From positions 62,001-126,000 of the forward strand of contig DATJBV010000037.1 of the NCBI GenBank assembly GCA_035515055.1: a stretch of 64,000 nt of DNA. The letters run 5' to 3'. Positions 14,122-22,339 of the stretch are shown here, piece by piece; position 1 is the first letter of the stretch; every line of letters begins with the position of its first letter. The notes beneath the pieces are model-generated. The model was not told the DNA's origin. It ran no database searches and saw nothing but the letters and a program-made list of their open reading frames with translations. A program made the translations under genes and the position numbers. The DNA is from Pollutimonas sp035515055. GTDB taxonomy: Bacteria > Pseudomonadota > Gammaproteobacteria > Burkholderiales > Burkholderiaceae_B.

Positions 14122-15090
14122 ATGAAGTTCAGCAAGTCAACCAAGCGAGTGCTTGGCGCCGTGGCAATGGTTGGCGCCATGGCGCCTGCGATCGTCGCGG
14201 CGCAATCGGTAGCGGTCACTTCCATTGTCGAGCATCCCGCCCTGGATGCCATCAAGGACGGTGTCCAGGAAGCCCTGACCGCCGCCGGCTACACCTCGGC
14301 CAAGGGCCTTAAGTGGCAATTCCAGACGGCCCAGGGGAACACGGCTATCGCGGCCCAGATCGCGCGTAAGTTCGTTGGCGATCAACCCGATGTGATCGTG
14401 GCCATTGCCACGCCATCGGCCCAGGCTGTCGTTGCCGCCACGAAGACCATACCCATTGTCTACTCGGCGGTGACCGATCCGGTCGCGGCGCAACTTGTCC
14501 CGTCCATGGCGCCATCGGGAACGAATGTGGCCGGTGTATCCGACAGCCTCGCGCTGGAAAAGCAGGTGGAGCTGATCAAGAAAATAATGCCCGACGCGAA
14601 GCGGGTCGGCATGGTGTACAACCCTGGCGAAGCCAACTCCGTCGTGGTCGTCAAGCAAATGCGCGAGCTATTGCCCAAGGCTGGCATGTCATTGGTCGAA
14701 GCGTCGGCGGCGCGTACCGTTGACGTGGGCGCGGCCGCTCGCAGCTTGGTGGGCAAGGTCGACGTTATTTACACAAATACCGATAACAACGTGGTTTCGG
14801 CCTACGAGTCCCTGGTCAAGGTCGGCAACGATGCCAAGATCCCGCTCATCGCCTCCGACACCGACAGCGTCAAGCGCGGCGCCATTGCGGCCCTGGGCGT
14901 GAATTACCACAACCTTGGCCTGCAGACGGGGAAAATGGTCATCAGCATCCTGAAGGGCAAAAAGCCAGGTGAAATCGCTTCCCAGACCAGCGACAAGCTC
15001 GAACTCTACGTCAATCCCGGCGCGGCGAAAAAGCAAGGGGTCGCACTTAGCGATGCCTTCATCAAATCGGCGACCAAAGTTGTAGATTAG
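14122..15090 (+). CDS. ABC transporter substrate-binding protein (TrpX-like, PF04392 type)
   Basis: A 322-residue periplasmic binding protein with a signal peptide (MKFSKSTKRVLGAVAMVGAMAPAIVAAQS). The mature part has the two-lobed pattern of the ABC_sub_bind family: VAVTSIVEHPALDAIKDGVQEAL at the N-terminus, KWQFQTAQGN, DVIVAIATPSAQAVV, IVYSAVTDPVAAQLV, GMVYNPGEANSVV and DVIYTNTDNNVVSAYESLV. Relatives include predicted tryptophan or tyrosine importers; the ligand cannot be decided here. The ATG at 14122 follows AAGGAG. It heads a three-gene importer operon and is followed by a hairpin with a T-run that probably sets high expression relative to the membrane genes. Confidence 0.9.
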   Translation: MKFSKSTKRVLGAVAMVGAMAPAIVAAQSVAVTSIVEHPALDAIKDGVQEALTAAGYTSAKGLKWQFQTAQGNTAIAAQIARKFVGDQPDVIVAIATPSAQAVVAATKTIPIVYSAVTDPVAAQLVPSMAPSGTNVAGVSDSLALEKQVELIKKIMPDAKRVGMVYNPGEANSVVVVKQMRELLPKAGMSLVEASAARTVDVGAAARSLVGKVDVIYTNTDNNVVSAYESLVKVGNDAKIPLIASDTDSVKRGAIAALGVNYHNLGLQTGKMVISILKGKKPGEIASQTSDKLELYVNPGAAKKQGVALSDAFIKSATKVVD

Positions 15091-15108
15091 AATACGGCGT
15101 CGATCGAA

Positions 15109-15148
15109 CAGGTGGGTTGTCGCAGGCGGCCCACCTGTTTGCTTTTTT
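15109..15148 (+). terminator. Intrinsic (attenuating) terminator between binding-protein and permease genes
   Basis: CAGGTGGG (15109-15116) pairs with CCCACCTG (15130-15137) around a 13-base loop, followed by TTTGCTTTTTT. It is inside the operon, 18 bases after the binding-protein stop. Partial termination here would give excess binding protein over permease, a common design in ABC importer operons. Confidence 0.7.
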
Positions 15149-15167
15149 GCTTACTCCTGGCTTGAAC

Positions 15168-16061
15168 ATGTCACTTTATTCGTTGTGGGGCGCGCTTGAA
15201 ATAGGGCTGATCTTTGGTCTGGTTGCGCTCGGTGTGCTTATTTCGTTCCGGTTGTTGCGCTTCCCCGACCTGACGGTGGACGGCAGCTTTCCTCTAGGGG
15301 GGGCCGTTGCCGCAACCTTGATCAGCGCTGGTATGGACCCGTTCAGTTCGACGCTAGCCGCAACGTTCGCCGGTGCCGTCGCGGGGATGATCACGGGGTG
15401 GCTCAACGTGAAGCTCAAGATCATGGACTTGCTGGCCAGTATCTTGATGATGATCGCGCTGTACTCCATTAATCTTCGCATCATGGGCAGGCCCAATGTA
15501 CCGCTGATCTCCGAGCCCACCGTGTTCACCATGCTGCAGCCGGACGGAATCAACGACTACATCATGCGGCCGCTGATCCTGCTGGTGCTGATCATTGTCG
15601 TCAAGTTCGCCCTGGACTGGTACTTCTCCACCAAGACCGGATTGGCCATGCGCGCCACCGGTTCCAATCCTCGAATGGCGCGCTCCCAGGGCGTAGCGAC
15701 GGGAACAATGTTGCTGGCCGGCATGGCCATCTCCAACGCCTTGTGTGCGCTGGCTGGCGCGCTGTTTGCGCAATCCCAGGGCGGCGCCGACATCTCCATG
15801 GGTATAGGAACGATCGTTATCGGCCTGGCTGCCGTCATCGTCGGCGAGAGCATCATGCCATCGCGAAAAATGATAATCGTGACGCTTGCGGTGATCGTTG
15901 GCGCGGTGCTCTACCGTTTCTTCATTGCGCTGGCCCTGAATGCCGACTTCATCGGTTTGAAGGCGCAAGATCTTAATCTGGTGACAGCCCTGCTGGTTAC
16001 CGTGGCGCTGGTTATTCCGCTGCTCAAGCAACGCTTGCGCGGCAAAGGCGGGGTGCGCTGA
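15168..16061 (+). CDS. ABC transporter permease, partner of the TrpX-like binding protein
   Basis: A 297-residue inner-membrane permease with about eight hydrophobic segments, of the branched-chain-amino-acid/ribose type permease class. Characteristic stretches are LRFPDLTVDGSFPLGGAVAA near residue 30, LLASILMMIALYSINLRIMG, and GLAMRATGSNPRMARSQGV, the cytoplasmic loop that contacts the ATPase. The ATG at 15168 (MSLYSLWGALEIGL) was preferred over a TTG at 15117, because the upstream codon falls inside the terminator hairpin and the resulting extension is not conserved-looking. The ATPase gene begins 1 base after this stop. Confidence 0.9.
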   Translation: MSLYSLWGALEIGLIFGLVALGVLISFRLLRFPDLTVDGSFPLGGAVAATLISAGMDPFSSTLAATFAGAVAGMITGWLNVKLKIMDLLASILMMIALYSINLRIMGRPNVPLISEPTVFTMLQPDGINDYIMRPLILLVLIIVVKFALDWYFSTKTGLAMRATGSNPRMARSQGVATGTMLLAGMAISNALCALAGALFAQSQGGADISMGIGTIVIGLAAVIVGESIMPSRKMIIVTLAVIVGAVLYRFFIALALNADFIGLKAQDLNLVTALLVTVALVIPLLKQRLRGKGGVR

Positions 16062-16062
16062 C

Positions 16063-16857
16063 ATGCTGAGCGCGAATAATCTGAATATTACGTTCAATGC
16101 GGGCACGGCCATCGAGACCAAGGCCTTGCGCGGCCTTTCGCTTACCATACCTGCCGGCCAGTTCGTCACGGTCATCGGGTCAAACGGCGCCGGCAAGTCC
16201 ACGCTATTGAATGCGGTCTCTGGCGATATTCCCGTCGACAACGGCGAAATCGTCATCAACGGCGAAGACGTGACCCGTCAGTCAGTGTGGGCGCGCGCCG
16301 GACAGGTGGCACGGGTGTTCCAGGACCCCATGGCGGGGACGTGCGAAGACCTTACCATCGAAGAGAACATGGCGTTGGCCTATAGCCGCGGCGAAAAGCG
16401 CGGTCTGGGGCGAGCGCTGAAAGGCACTATGCGCGGCGAGTTCCGGGAAAGGCTGGCCACCCTGGGCCTGGGGCTGGAAAGCCGGCTGACCGATCGCATC
16501 GGCCTGTTGTCCGGCGGACAACGGCAAGCCGTAAGCCTTCTAATGGCTGCTTTACGGCCATCGCGCATTCTTTTGCTCGATGAGCACACGGCGGCGCTGG
16601 ATCCGCGCACGGCCCAGTTCGTGCTCGACTTGACACGCCGTATCGTTGCTGAAAACCGCCTCACGACCATGATGGTCACTCACAGCATGCGCCAGGCGCT
16701 CGATGTCGGGGAGCGCACCGTCATGCTCCATCAGGGCAATGTGGTCCTCGACGTTTCGGGACCCGAGCGGCAAGGACTCGATGTGCCGGACTTATTGCAT
16801 ATGTTCGAACGTGTACGCGGCGAACAGTTGTCGGACGACGGGCTGCTGCTGGGCTGA
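16063..16857 (+). CDS. ABC transporter ATP-binding protein, partner of the TrpX-like system
   Basis: A 264-residue ATPase with Walker A GSNGAGKSTLLNAV near residue 40, Q-loop VFQDPMAGTCEDLTI, signature LSGGQRQAVSLLMA and Walker B ILLLDEHTAALDP. The His in place of Pro after the catalytic Glu (DEHTA rather than DEPTS) is typical of ATPases paired with PF04392-type binding proteins. The switch His is in MVTHSMRQAL. It closes the operon, 1 base after the permease gene; a 56-base gap separates it from the next gene. It energises import of the solute delivered by the upstream binding protein, possibly an aromatic amino acid. Confidence 0.92.
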   Translation: MLSANNLNITFNAGTAIETKALRGLSLTIPAGQFVTVIGSNGAGKSTLLNAVSGDIPVDNGEIVINGEDVTRQSVWARAGQVARVFQDPMAGTCEDLTIEENMALAYSRGEKRGLGRALKGTMRGEFRERLATLGLGLESRLTDRIGLLSGGQRQAVSLLMAALRPSRILLLDEHTAALDPRTAQFVLDLTRRIVAENRLTTMMVTHSMRQALDVGERTVMLHQGNVVLDVSGPERQGLDVPDLLHMFERVRGEQLSDDGLLLG

Positions 16858-16913
16858 TCGTCTCTGGGCACGGTAATTGCGGGCAAGTCGTATTCTGACT
16901 TCGTTCCGCGCCT

Positions 16914-17675
16914 ATGACTGTCCACGTTGCCCCCGTAACCCTGAAGATCCTGACGGTAAACACCCATAAGGGGTTCACCGCATTCAACAGGCGATTCATC
17001 CTGCATGAATTACGCGATGCAATCAGGGCAACTCACGCCGATATTGTTTTCCTGCAGGAAGTTCAGGGGGCGCATCATAATCACGCCCTGCGGCTGGCGC
17101 GCTGGCCCGCCGTCAGCCAGTACGAATTTCTGGCCGACACTATATGGAAAGACTTCGCCTACGGTCGCAATGCCGTCTATCCGCACGGTCATCATGGCAA
17201 CGCCTTGTTGTCCAAGTTTCCCATCACCAGCTACGACAACCTGGATATTTCCCAGGGCAAGCACGAAAAACGCGGGATGTTGCATTGCATCCTGCACGCT
17301 CCCGGTATCGGCGATATCCATGCGGTGTGCGTTCATCTAGGCTTGCATGAACGCCATCGCAGCAAGCAGCTGGCGACTCTATGCCGCTTGATACACAACG
17401 AGATTCCCGACGATGCGCCTTTAGTTGTCGCAGGCGATTTCAACGACTGGCGGTTGTGCGGCCACCAGACGCTGACGAGCGATTGTGGCTTGAAAGAGGT
17501 GCATAGCGAACGGCATGGCCGCGCCGCCAGGACCTTTCCCGCTCGCTTCCCCATTTTACGGCTCGACCGCATCTACGTCCGCGGCATGTCGACATTCGGT
17601 CCGATCGCGTTGGCGGCGCGGCCCTGGATGCATTTGTCCGACCATGCACCGCTGGCGGCAAAGGTGGCCATATGA
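16914..17675 (+). CDS. Endonuclease/exonuclease/phosphatase family protein (YbhP-like)
   Basis: A 253-residue EEP-fold protein. Core motifs are LTVNTHKGFTAFNRRFILHELRDAI (strand and Asn), IVFLQEVQG with the metal-binding Glu, GNALLSKFPI, VCVHLGLHERHRSKQL, LVVAGDFNDWR with the Asp-Asn pair, and the C-terminal SDHAPLAAKV with the catalytic His. In E. coli the homologue ybhP sits directly before the cardiolipin synthase clsB and ybhN, exactly as here. A role in phospholipid metabolism, perhaps as a phosphodiesterase or phosphatase, is inferred from that context. The start ATG at 16914 precedes MTVHVAPVTLKIL. The stop overlaps the clsB start by 4 bases (ATGA). Confidence 0.88.
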   Translation: MTVHVAPVTLKILTVNTHKGFTAFNRRFILHELRDAIRATHADIVFLQEVQGAHHNHALRLARWPAVSQYEFLADTIWKDFAYGRNAVYPHGHHGNALLSKFPITSYDNLDISQGKHEKRGMLHCILHAPGIGDIHAVCVHLGLHERHRSKQLATLCRLIHNEIPDDAPLVVAGDFNDWRLCGHQTLTSDCGLKEVHSERHGRAARTFPARFPILRLDRIYVRGMSTFGPIALAARPWMHLSDHAPLAAKVAI

Positions 17676-18883
17676 CGATTAAGTGGACCACAGGGAATTC
17701 GGTGCGTTTGCTGGAAAACGGCGAAGAGTTCTTCCCGTCGGTATTCGAGGCGATCGAAGCGGCGTCCTCGAGCGTCATTATCGAAACGTTCATTCTCTTC
17801 GAAGATAAGGTGGGCAAGGAACTGCACCGGGTATTGCTCGATGCGGCGGGGCGCGGCGTGCGCATCGACGTTACTGTGGACGGCTATGGCTCGGCGGACC
17901 TCACTCCCGAGTTTATACACGCACTCACATCGGCTGGGGTGGGCTTTCATGTTTTCGATCCGCGCCCCAGGCGCTTTGGGCTGCGCACCAATTTGTTCAG
18001 GCGCATGCACCGGAAGATTGTGGTCGTGGATGCGGCGCTTGCCTTCGTGGGCGGCATAAACTTCAGCGCGGATCATCTGGCCGATTTCGGTCCCACGGCC
18101 AAGCAAGACTACGCCATATCCATACGCGGACCGCTGGTGAACGAAATCGCCCGATTTGCGGTGGACGCGCTTGCCCCGGTGCGCCCGCGTTTCTCTTGGA
18201 GACGCCTTGCCAGGCGCAAGTTGCCACCCACGGCGGGCCCAGGGGAAAGCACAGCTGCGCTAGTCGTGCGCGACAATGACAAGCACACGGACGACATCGA
18301 AACCCACTACCGGATAGGCATGCGGGCGGCTCGGCACGATATTACGATAGCCAACGCCTATTTCTTTCCGGGTTACCGATTTCTAAGGGATTTGCGCAAG
18401 GCCGCGCAGCGCGGCGTGCGCGTGCGCTTGATATTGCAGGGCGAACCCGATATGGCCGTGGCTCGCTTCGTGGCAACGATGCTGTACGACTATTTGCTAT
18501 CGGCGGGCGTGCAGATTTACGAATACTGCGAACGGCCGCTGCACGGCAAAGTGGCTACAGTCGACGGGATGTGGTCCACCGTTGGCTCCAGCAATCTCGA
18601 TCCGCTGAGCCTTGCTCTGAATCTGGAAGCCAACGTCATCATTCACGATCGGGTCTTCAGTCACTATCTGCAGCAACGTCTTGAGACGTTGATCGAAAGG
18701 CATTGCAAGTTGATGGAACGGGCAACGCCGCCTCGCCGCAAGCTGCAGCGCGTCCTTCTGGGTGTATTCGTGTTTCACTTCCTGCGTCGCTTTCCATCGT
18801 GGGCGGGATGGCTTCCTGCGCGCAAGCCGCAATTGCTGTCGATGGCGCCGGGCGCGGAGCGTCTGCCGGAGGGCAAGCCATGA
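17672..18883 (+). CDS. clsB: Cardiolipin synthase B (phospholipase D family)
   Basis: A 403-residue phospholipase D superfamily enzyme expected to transfer a phosphatidyl group to make cardiolipin or related lipids at the inner membrane. Two HKD motifs are present: HRKIVVVDAALAFVGGINFS near residues 112-131 and HGKVATVDGMWSTVGSSNLD near residues 290-309. The FHVFDPRP and FFPGYRFLRDLRKAAQRGVRV segments are typical of ClsB. There is no N-terminal membrane hairpin, as expected for ClsB rather than ClsA. It overlaps both neighbours by 4 bases (17672-17675 and 18880-18883), so the triad is translationally coupled. Confidence 0.92.
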   Translation: MTIKWTTGNSVRLLENGEEFFPSVFEAIEAASSSVIIETFILFEDKVGKELHRVLLDAAGRGVRIDVTVDGYGSADLTPEFIHALTSAGVGFHVFDPRPRRFGLRTNLFRRMHRKIVVVDAALAFVGGINFSADHLADFGPTAKQDYAISIRGPLVNEIARFAVDALAPVRPRFSWRRLARRKLPPTAGPGESTAALVVRDNDKHTDDIETHYRIGMRAARHDITIANAYFFPGYRFLRDLRKAAQRGVRVRLILQGEPDMAVARFVATMLYDYLLSAGVQIYEYCERPLHGKVATVDGMWSTVGSSNLDPLSLALNLEANVIIHDRVFSHYLQQRLETLIERHCKLMERATPPRRKLQRVLLGVFVFHFLRRFPSWAGWLPARKPQLLSMAPGAERLPEGKP

Positions 18884-19863
18884 CTGCGACATCCTGGAGT
18901 CGTATCCGGCATTGGTTCGCCTCCCATTGGCATACTATTCGGCAAGTCTTGACCGCTGCTTTCATCCTGCTGGTCGTCGTGCTGCTAGGAATGGCGGCCG
19001 TACGGGTGGAGTGGGGCGAAGTCGTTTCTGCAATCCAGGGCCTGCCCGCGCGCGCGTTGTGGATCGCCGCCGGTCTTGCGGCGCTAAGCTATGCGGTATA
19101 CAGCACCTTCGATGTGCTGGGCAAGTGGTACACCGGACACGGGTTGGCGTGGTGGCGTTGCATGATGGTGGGCTTCATCAGCTACGCGTTCACCATGAGC
19201 CTTGGCGCGCCGGTGGGCGGTCTTGGTTTGCGCCTGCGACTATATAGCAAGCAAAATCTCCAGCCGGCCGACATCATGCGGATCCTGGGTCTTAGCCTGA
19301 CCACCAACTGGGTCGGCTATCTGTTTCTGGCGGGCATTGTTTTCGCGATGGGCGTAGTCAGGCTACCCGTTGAATGGAAGCTGGACAGCGGTCCGCTACG
19401 GGTCATCGGCGTGGTCATGGTCTTGACGGGCATTGCGTATTTATTGCTATGCGCCTTTTCCAAAACACGCTCCTGGACCATCAGGGGCCATGAGATTGAA
19501 CTCCCATCGTTTGGCTTGGCTGCCATCCAGGTTTCGATTGCCATCGTCAATTGGGCGCTCATCGCTGCGGTGATTTATGTGCTATTCCAGCAAAAGGTGG
19601 ATTATTTGGTCGTATTGGCCACCTTGCTTATCAGCGCCATTGCCGGTGCACTGGCGCACATCCCCGGAGGGCTGGGCGTCATAGAAGCCGTGTTTGTCGC
19701 GCTGCTGGCCGGATCCATGGCCCGGGGCGAAATAATTGGCGCCTTGCTGGTGTATCGGGCCATTTATTATCTGGGCCCGTTATTGATTGCCGGCGGCTGG
19801 TACTTGGGGGTGGAGGCCAAGATGGACAATCCGCGGGACAATGTGAAAGCGCAGCCGAGATAG
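18880..19863 (+). CDS. ybhN: YbhN-like membrane protein (UPF0104, lysylphosphatidylglycerol synthase TM domain)
   Basis: A 327-residue integral membrane protein with about eight helices, of the UPF0104/AglD flippase-like family related to the transmembrane half of MprF. Family features include AVYSTFDVLGKWYTGHGL, GFISYAFTMSLGAPVGGLGLRLRLY and the C-terminal AHIPGGLGVIEAVFVALL. The ATG at 18880 overlaps the clsB stop (ATGA). The frame is open further upstream but would lie inside clsB. Cotranscription with clsB and ybhP suggests a part in phospholipid handling. Function in this organism is not established. Confidence 0.88.
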   Translation: MTATSWSRIRHWFASHWHTIRQVLTAAFILLVVVLLGMAAVRVEWGEVVSAIQGLPARALWIAAGLAALSYAVYSTFDVLGKWYTGHGLAWWRCMMVGFISYAFTMSLGAPVGGLGLRLRLYSKQNLQPADIMRILGLSLTTNWVGYLFLAGIVFAMGVVRLPVEWKLDSGPLRVIGVVMVLTGIAYLLLCAFSKTRSWTIRGHEIELPSFGLAAIQVSIAIVNWALIAAVIYVLFQQKVDYLVVLATLLISAIAGALAHIPGGLGVIEAVFVALLAGSMARGEIIGALLVYRAIYYLGPLLIAGGWYLGVEAKMDNPRDNVKAQPR

Positions 19864-19888
19864 CATGCCGCCTTCGCCGGCGGCATGC
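19863..19888 (+). other. Strong hairpin immediately after ybhN
   Basis: GCATGCCGCC and GGCGGCATGC form a perfect 10-bp stem with a 6-base TTCGCC loop, starting at the last base of the stop codon. No T-run follows (ATTGCTTCC), so it is either a factor-assisted terminator or an mRNA 3'-end stabiliser. Confidence 0.55.
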
Positions 19889-19946
19889 GGATTGCTTCCA
19901 GGTAAATCCGCCGTGGGGCGTGGCGCAAGTTCAAGAGGAAAGCATT

Positions 19947-20546
19947 ATGTCGCTTATCGTAGCTGCTCGTTTCGAGACTTTCGATGCCGCTGAAAAGGCG
20001 GCGTCCGCACTCGCCCGGGCGGGCGTTGCGCCAGATGCGCTACATACTTTTTTCGTCAATCCCGCCGGGGCCCATGATCGATACCCCGTGGGAGGTGACA
20101 GGGCGGCCGATCCGCAAGCGAAGGGTGCGCCTTTTGGCGCCGTTGGCGGCGCGGCGGCGGTTGGTATAGTAGGTGCTTTGGTCGGGGGTGTCATCGCATT
20201 CACGTTTGCCGATTCGATGCTGCCTATCGTCGCTGGGGCGGGTGTGGGTGCCTATATTGGCTCGCTGGCCGGCGCGGTGCATTCGCTGGGCGGGAAAAAG
20301 CAGATCGATCATTCCAGGCACCGTCAAGGCCCTCGGGTCCCGGCCGAGGAGATTCAGGAGGGTCAAGGGCATCCATCCGGCGTCATGCTTGCGGTGCATA
20401 CGTCGCCGGAGCACGAGAAGCACATTGCGGCAATTTTGCGGGACAACGGCGGCACTGCCGTGGAAAGGGCCCAGGGGCGATGGCGCGATGGAAAATGGGA
20501 AGACTTCGATCCGCTGGCGGATCCGGAGTTGGAACAGCGTTTCTGA
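19947..20546 (+). CDS. Unknown protein with central glycine-zipper membrane segments
   Basis: A 199-residue protein of unknown function. The N-terminal 40 residues (LIVAARFETFDAAEKAASAL) look like the small alpha/beta domain of general-stress-type proteins that tune into a ferredoxin-like fold. Residues 60-112 are a Gly/Ala-rich hydrophobic stretch with glycine-zipper spacing (GAVGGAAAVGIVGALVGG, then IVAGAGVGAYIGSLAGAV), likely to insert in a membrane. The C-terminal part has a second alpha/beta unit (GVMLAVHTSPEHEKHIAAIL) and an acidic tail. The ATG at 19947 has an AGAGGAAAG ribosome-binding site. Its TGA stop directly abuts the stop of the convergent BON-domain gene. An envelope-stress role is only a guess. 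Confidence 0.75.
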   Translation: MSLIVAARFETFDAAEKAASALARAGVAPDALHTFFVNPAGAHDRYPVGGDRAADPQAKGAPFGAVGGAAAVGIVGALVGGVIAFTFADSMLPIVAGAGVGAYIGSLAGAVHSLGGKKQIDHSRHRQGPRVPAEEIQEGQGHPSGVMLAVHTSPEHEKHIAAILRDNGGTAVERAQGRWRDGKWEDFDPLADPELEQRF

Positions 20547-20864
20547 TTACTGCCCGGGCGGCACGCGGATATCGAATTCCACGCGCTTGACGCCAGGAAC
20601 CTGCCGCGCCGCCTGAACGGCGTTGCGGGCGGCGACTTGATTGGCGGCGGTGCCCCGCAAGTTCACCACGCCATCGGTTGTATCAACCTCCATGGTGGGT
20701 GGATGCACGCCGGGAACGGCGACGACTGCGGCCTGGACATTGGTGGTGATCGAGGCGTCGTCTGTTCGCATGGCATTTCCCGGAGGGTTGGGATTGCCGG
20801 CACAGGCGGATAACGACAGTAGGGCAACAAGAAACAAGATGCAGCGTAGGCAGTATGTGAGCAT
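20547..20864 (-). CDS. BON-domain lipoprotein
   Basis: A 105-residue exported lipoprotein: signal peptide MLTYCLRCILFLVALLSL, then lipobox LSAC with the acylated Cys at residue 21, then a short Asn/Pro-rich linker. A single BON domain follows (residues 35-100) with the characteristic DASITTNVQAAVV, DTTDGVVNLRG and QVPGVKRVEFDI pattern. BON domains are found in OsmY and secretins and are thought to bind phospholipid or peptidoglycan-associated ligands. Most OsmY-type proteins have two BON domains; this has one. It converges with the glycine-zipper gene with no gap between stops, and 230 bases separate it from the divergent RND operon. Confidence 0.9.
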   Translation of the reverse strand: MLTYCLRCILFLVALLSLSACAGNPNPPGNAMRTDDASITTNVQAAVVAVPGVHPPTMEVDTTDGVVNLRGTAANQVAARNAVQAARQVPGVKRVEFDIRVPPGQ

Positions 20865-20989
20865 GGCGAGGTCCTTGAATCAATAGTGGAAGCGCCCATT
20901 GCGCCCTCGATGTGGCTAGCAAGCTCCATGCCGCCGGCCCTCAAAAAATATTCGGGTTTGACGATGCATGAAATGCGATCTCATCGTAT

Positions 20990-21094
20990 TTGGAGTGATC
21001 GTTTCGACTTATACTCTCGGTTTACCAAAACCAAAAAACCCAAACGGTTACACACGTGTCTGCATTGCCCGGCATGCTGTACAGGAGCTTTTGA
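20990..21094 (+). promoter_or_regulatory. Upstream region of the RND efflux operon
   Basis: The only promoter-like element I find is TATACT at 21010-21015, without a well-spaced -35 (the nearest TTGGAG, 20990-20995, is only 14 bases away). An A-rich stretch (about 21021-21045) follows. I see no clear inverted repeat of the AcrR/TetR type, and no regulator gene lies next to the operon. The ribosome-binding site for the adaptor is CAGGAG, 11 bases before the ATG. Confidence 0.3.
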
Positions 21095-22327
21095 ATGTCG
21101 AATCTTCGTCTGCCCTCGGGGCGACAAGTCCGAGCGGTTCTTTTTTCATCAATGGTTCTACTCGCGGCATGCGGCGAAAAGTCGCCTCAGGCAGGGCCCG
21201 GCGAAATGAAAGTACCCGTTGGCATAATTACAGTGCAGCCAACGCCTACAGAACTGACGGTCGAGCTCCCCGGACGCGTCGAAGCCATCAAGGATGCACA
21301 AATCCGGGCCCGGGTCACAGGCATCGTTACCGAGATCAACTTCAAGCAAGGCTCCGATGTGAAGGCGGGGCAGTTGTTGTTTACGATCGATCCCGCGCCG
21401 TATCGCGCGGTTCGCGCGCAAGCGGCAGCCCAGCTTGAACGTGCCCAGGCGGATGCGAAAAGCGCGCGCTTGTTGGCGGAACGCTATGCCAAGCTGATCA
21501 AGGCCAATGCGGTTAGCCGTCAGGAATACGACAATGCCACGGCAGCCGCGGGGCAGGCCGACGCCGCCATTGCCGGTGCGCGTGCCGCACTCCAGGCGGC
21601 CGACATCGACCTGGGCTATACCAAGGTCGTGTCGCCCATAGCCGGACGCATCGGGAAATCGTTGGTGACCGAAGGCGCATTGGTCAGTGCGAGCGCCGCC
21701 ACCCAGATGGCCGCGGTGCAGCAAATCGACCGTGTCTATGTCGACCTTACCCGCTCCACCTCCGAGCTTTCTCAATTGCGGCGCGCCTTTGCCAGCGGCG
21801 CACTCGAGCAAGTCAGCGCGGGAGCCGCGAAAGCGCACGTCGTGCTGGAAGATGGTTCCGACTACGAGCAGCCCGGTGAACTCCTCTTTTCCGGCGTCAC
21901 TGTCGACCCAACCACCGGTCAAGTCAACTTGCGGGCCGAATTTCCCAATCCCGACCAGATACTGCTGCCCGGCATGTATGTGCGGGTACGCCTGCAGCAA
22001 GGCGTAGATGAAAAGGCATTGCTGGTTCCTCAGCAGGCGCTGCAGCGCACGCCCGACGGACGCAGCAGCCTTATGGTCGTCAAGGAAGGCAAGGTCCAGG
22101 TCGTCCCAGCCACGCTGGGGGCTGCCGTCAATGGCCAATGGATCATTGCGCAAGGCTTGACACCTGGCGATGTGGTCGTCGTCGAGGGCTTCCAGAAACT
22201 GCGGCCCGGGGCGGCAGTGCAGGGCATTCCCTGGACGCCCAAGGGGCAGAGCTCGGCACAGGCGCCCGCGGCGGCCGCCCCAGACGCTAAAGAAGCTTCC
22301 ACCGATAAGCCAGTTTCAGCAGATTAA
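21095..22327 (+). CDS. RND efflux periplasmic adaptor lipoprotein (AcrA/MexA family)
   Basis: A 410-residue membrane fusion protein linking the inner-membrane RND pump to the outer-membrane channel. Its signal peptide ends in lipobox LLAAC, with Cys26 as the probable lipid-bearing residue. The lipoyl/hairpin region holds VELPGRVEAIKDAQIRARVTGIV and a long coiled coil from about residues 105-170 (AAAQLERAQADAKSARLLAERYAKL). The second lipoyl half has LGYTKVVSPIAGRIGKSLVTEGALV, and the beta-barrel domain ends near VQGIPW. The C-terminal 35 residues are Ala/Pro-rich. It opens an operon: the pump gene follows after 12 bases. No local regulator gene is present. Confidence 0.95.
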   Translation: MSNLRLPSGRQVRAVLFSSMVLLAACGEKSPQAGPGEMKVPVGIITVQPTPTELTVELPGRVEAIKDAQIRARVTGIVTEINFKQGSDVKAGQLLFTIDPAPYRAVRAQAAAQLERAQADAKSARLLAERYAKLIKANAVSRQEYDNATAAAGQADAAIAGARAALQAADIDLGYTKVVSPIAGRIGKSLVTEGALVSASAATQMAAVQQIDRVYVDLTRSTSELSQLRRAFASGALEQVSAGAAKAHVVLEDGSDYEQPGELLFSGVTVDPTTGQVNLRAEFPNPDQILLPGMYVRVRLQQGVDEKALLVPQQALQRTPDGRSSLMVVKEGKVQVVPATLGAAVNGQWIIAQGLTPGDVVVVEGFQKLRPGAAVQGIPWTPKGQSSAQAPAAAAPDAKEASTDKPVSAD

Positions 22328-22339
22328 GAGTGAGCAAGC

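Noticed and set aside
19551..19946. In-frame upstream extension of the glycine-zipper gene
   Set aside because: It overlaps the end of ybhN in another frame; the ATG at 19947 has a good ribosome-binding site and begins the folded domain.
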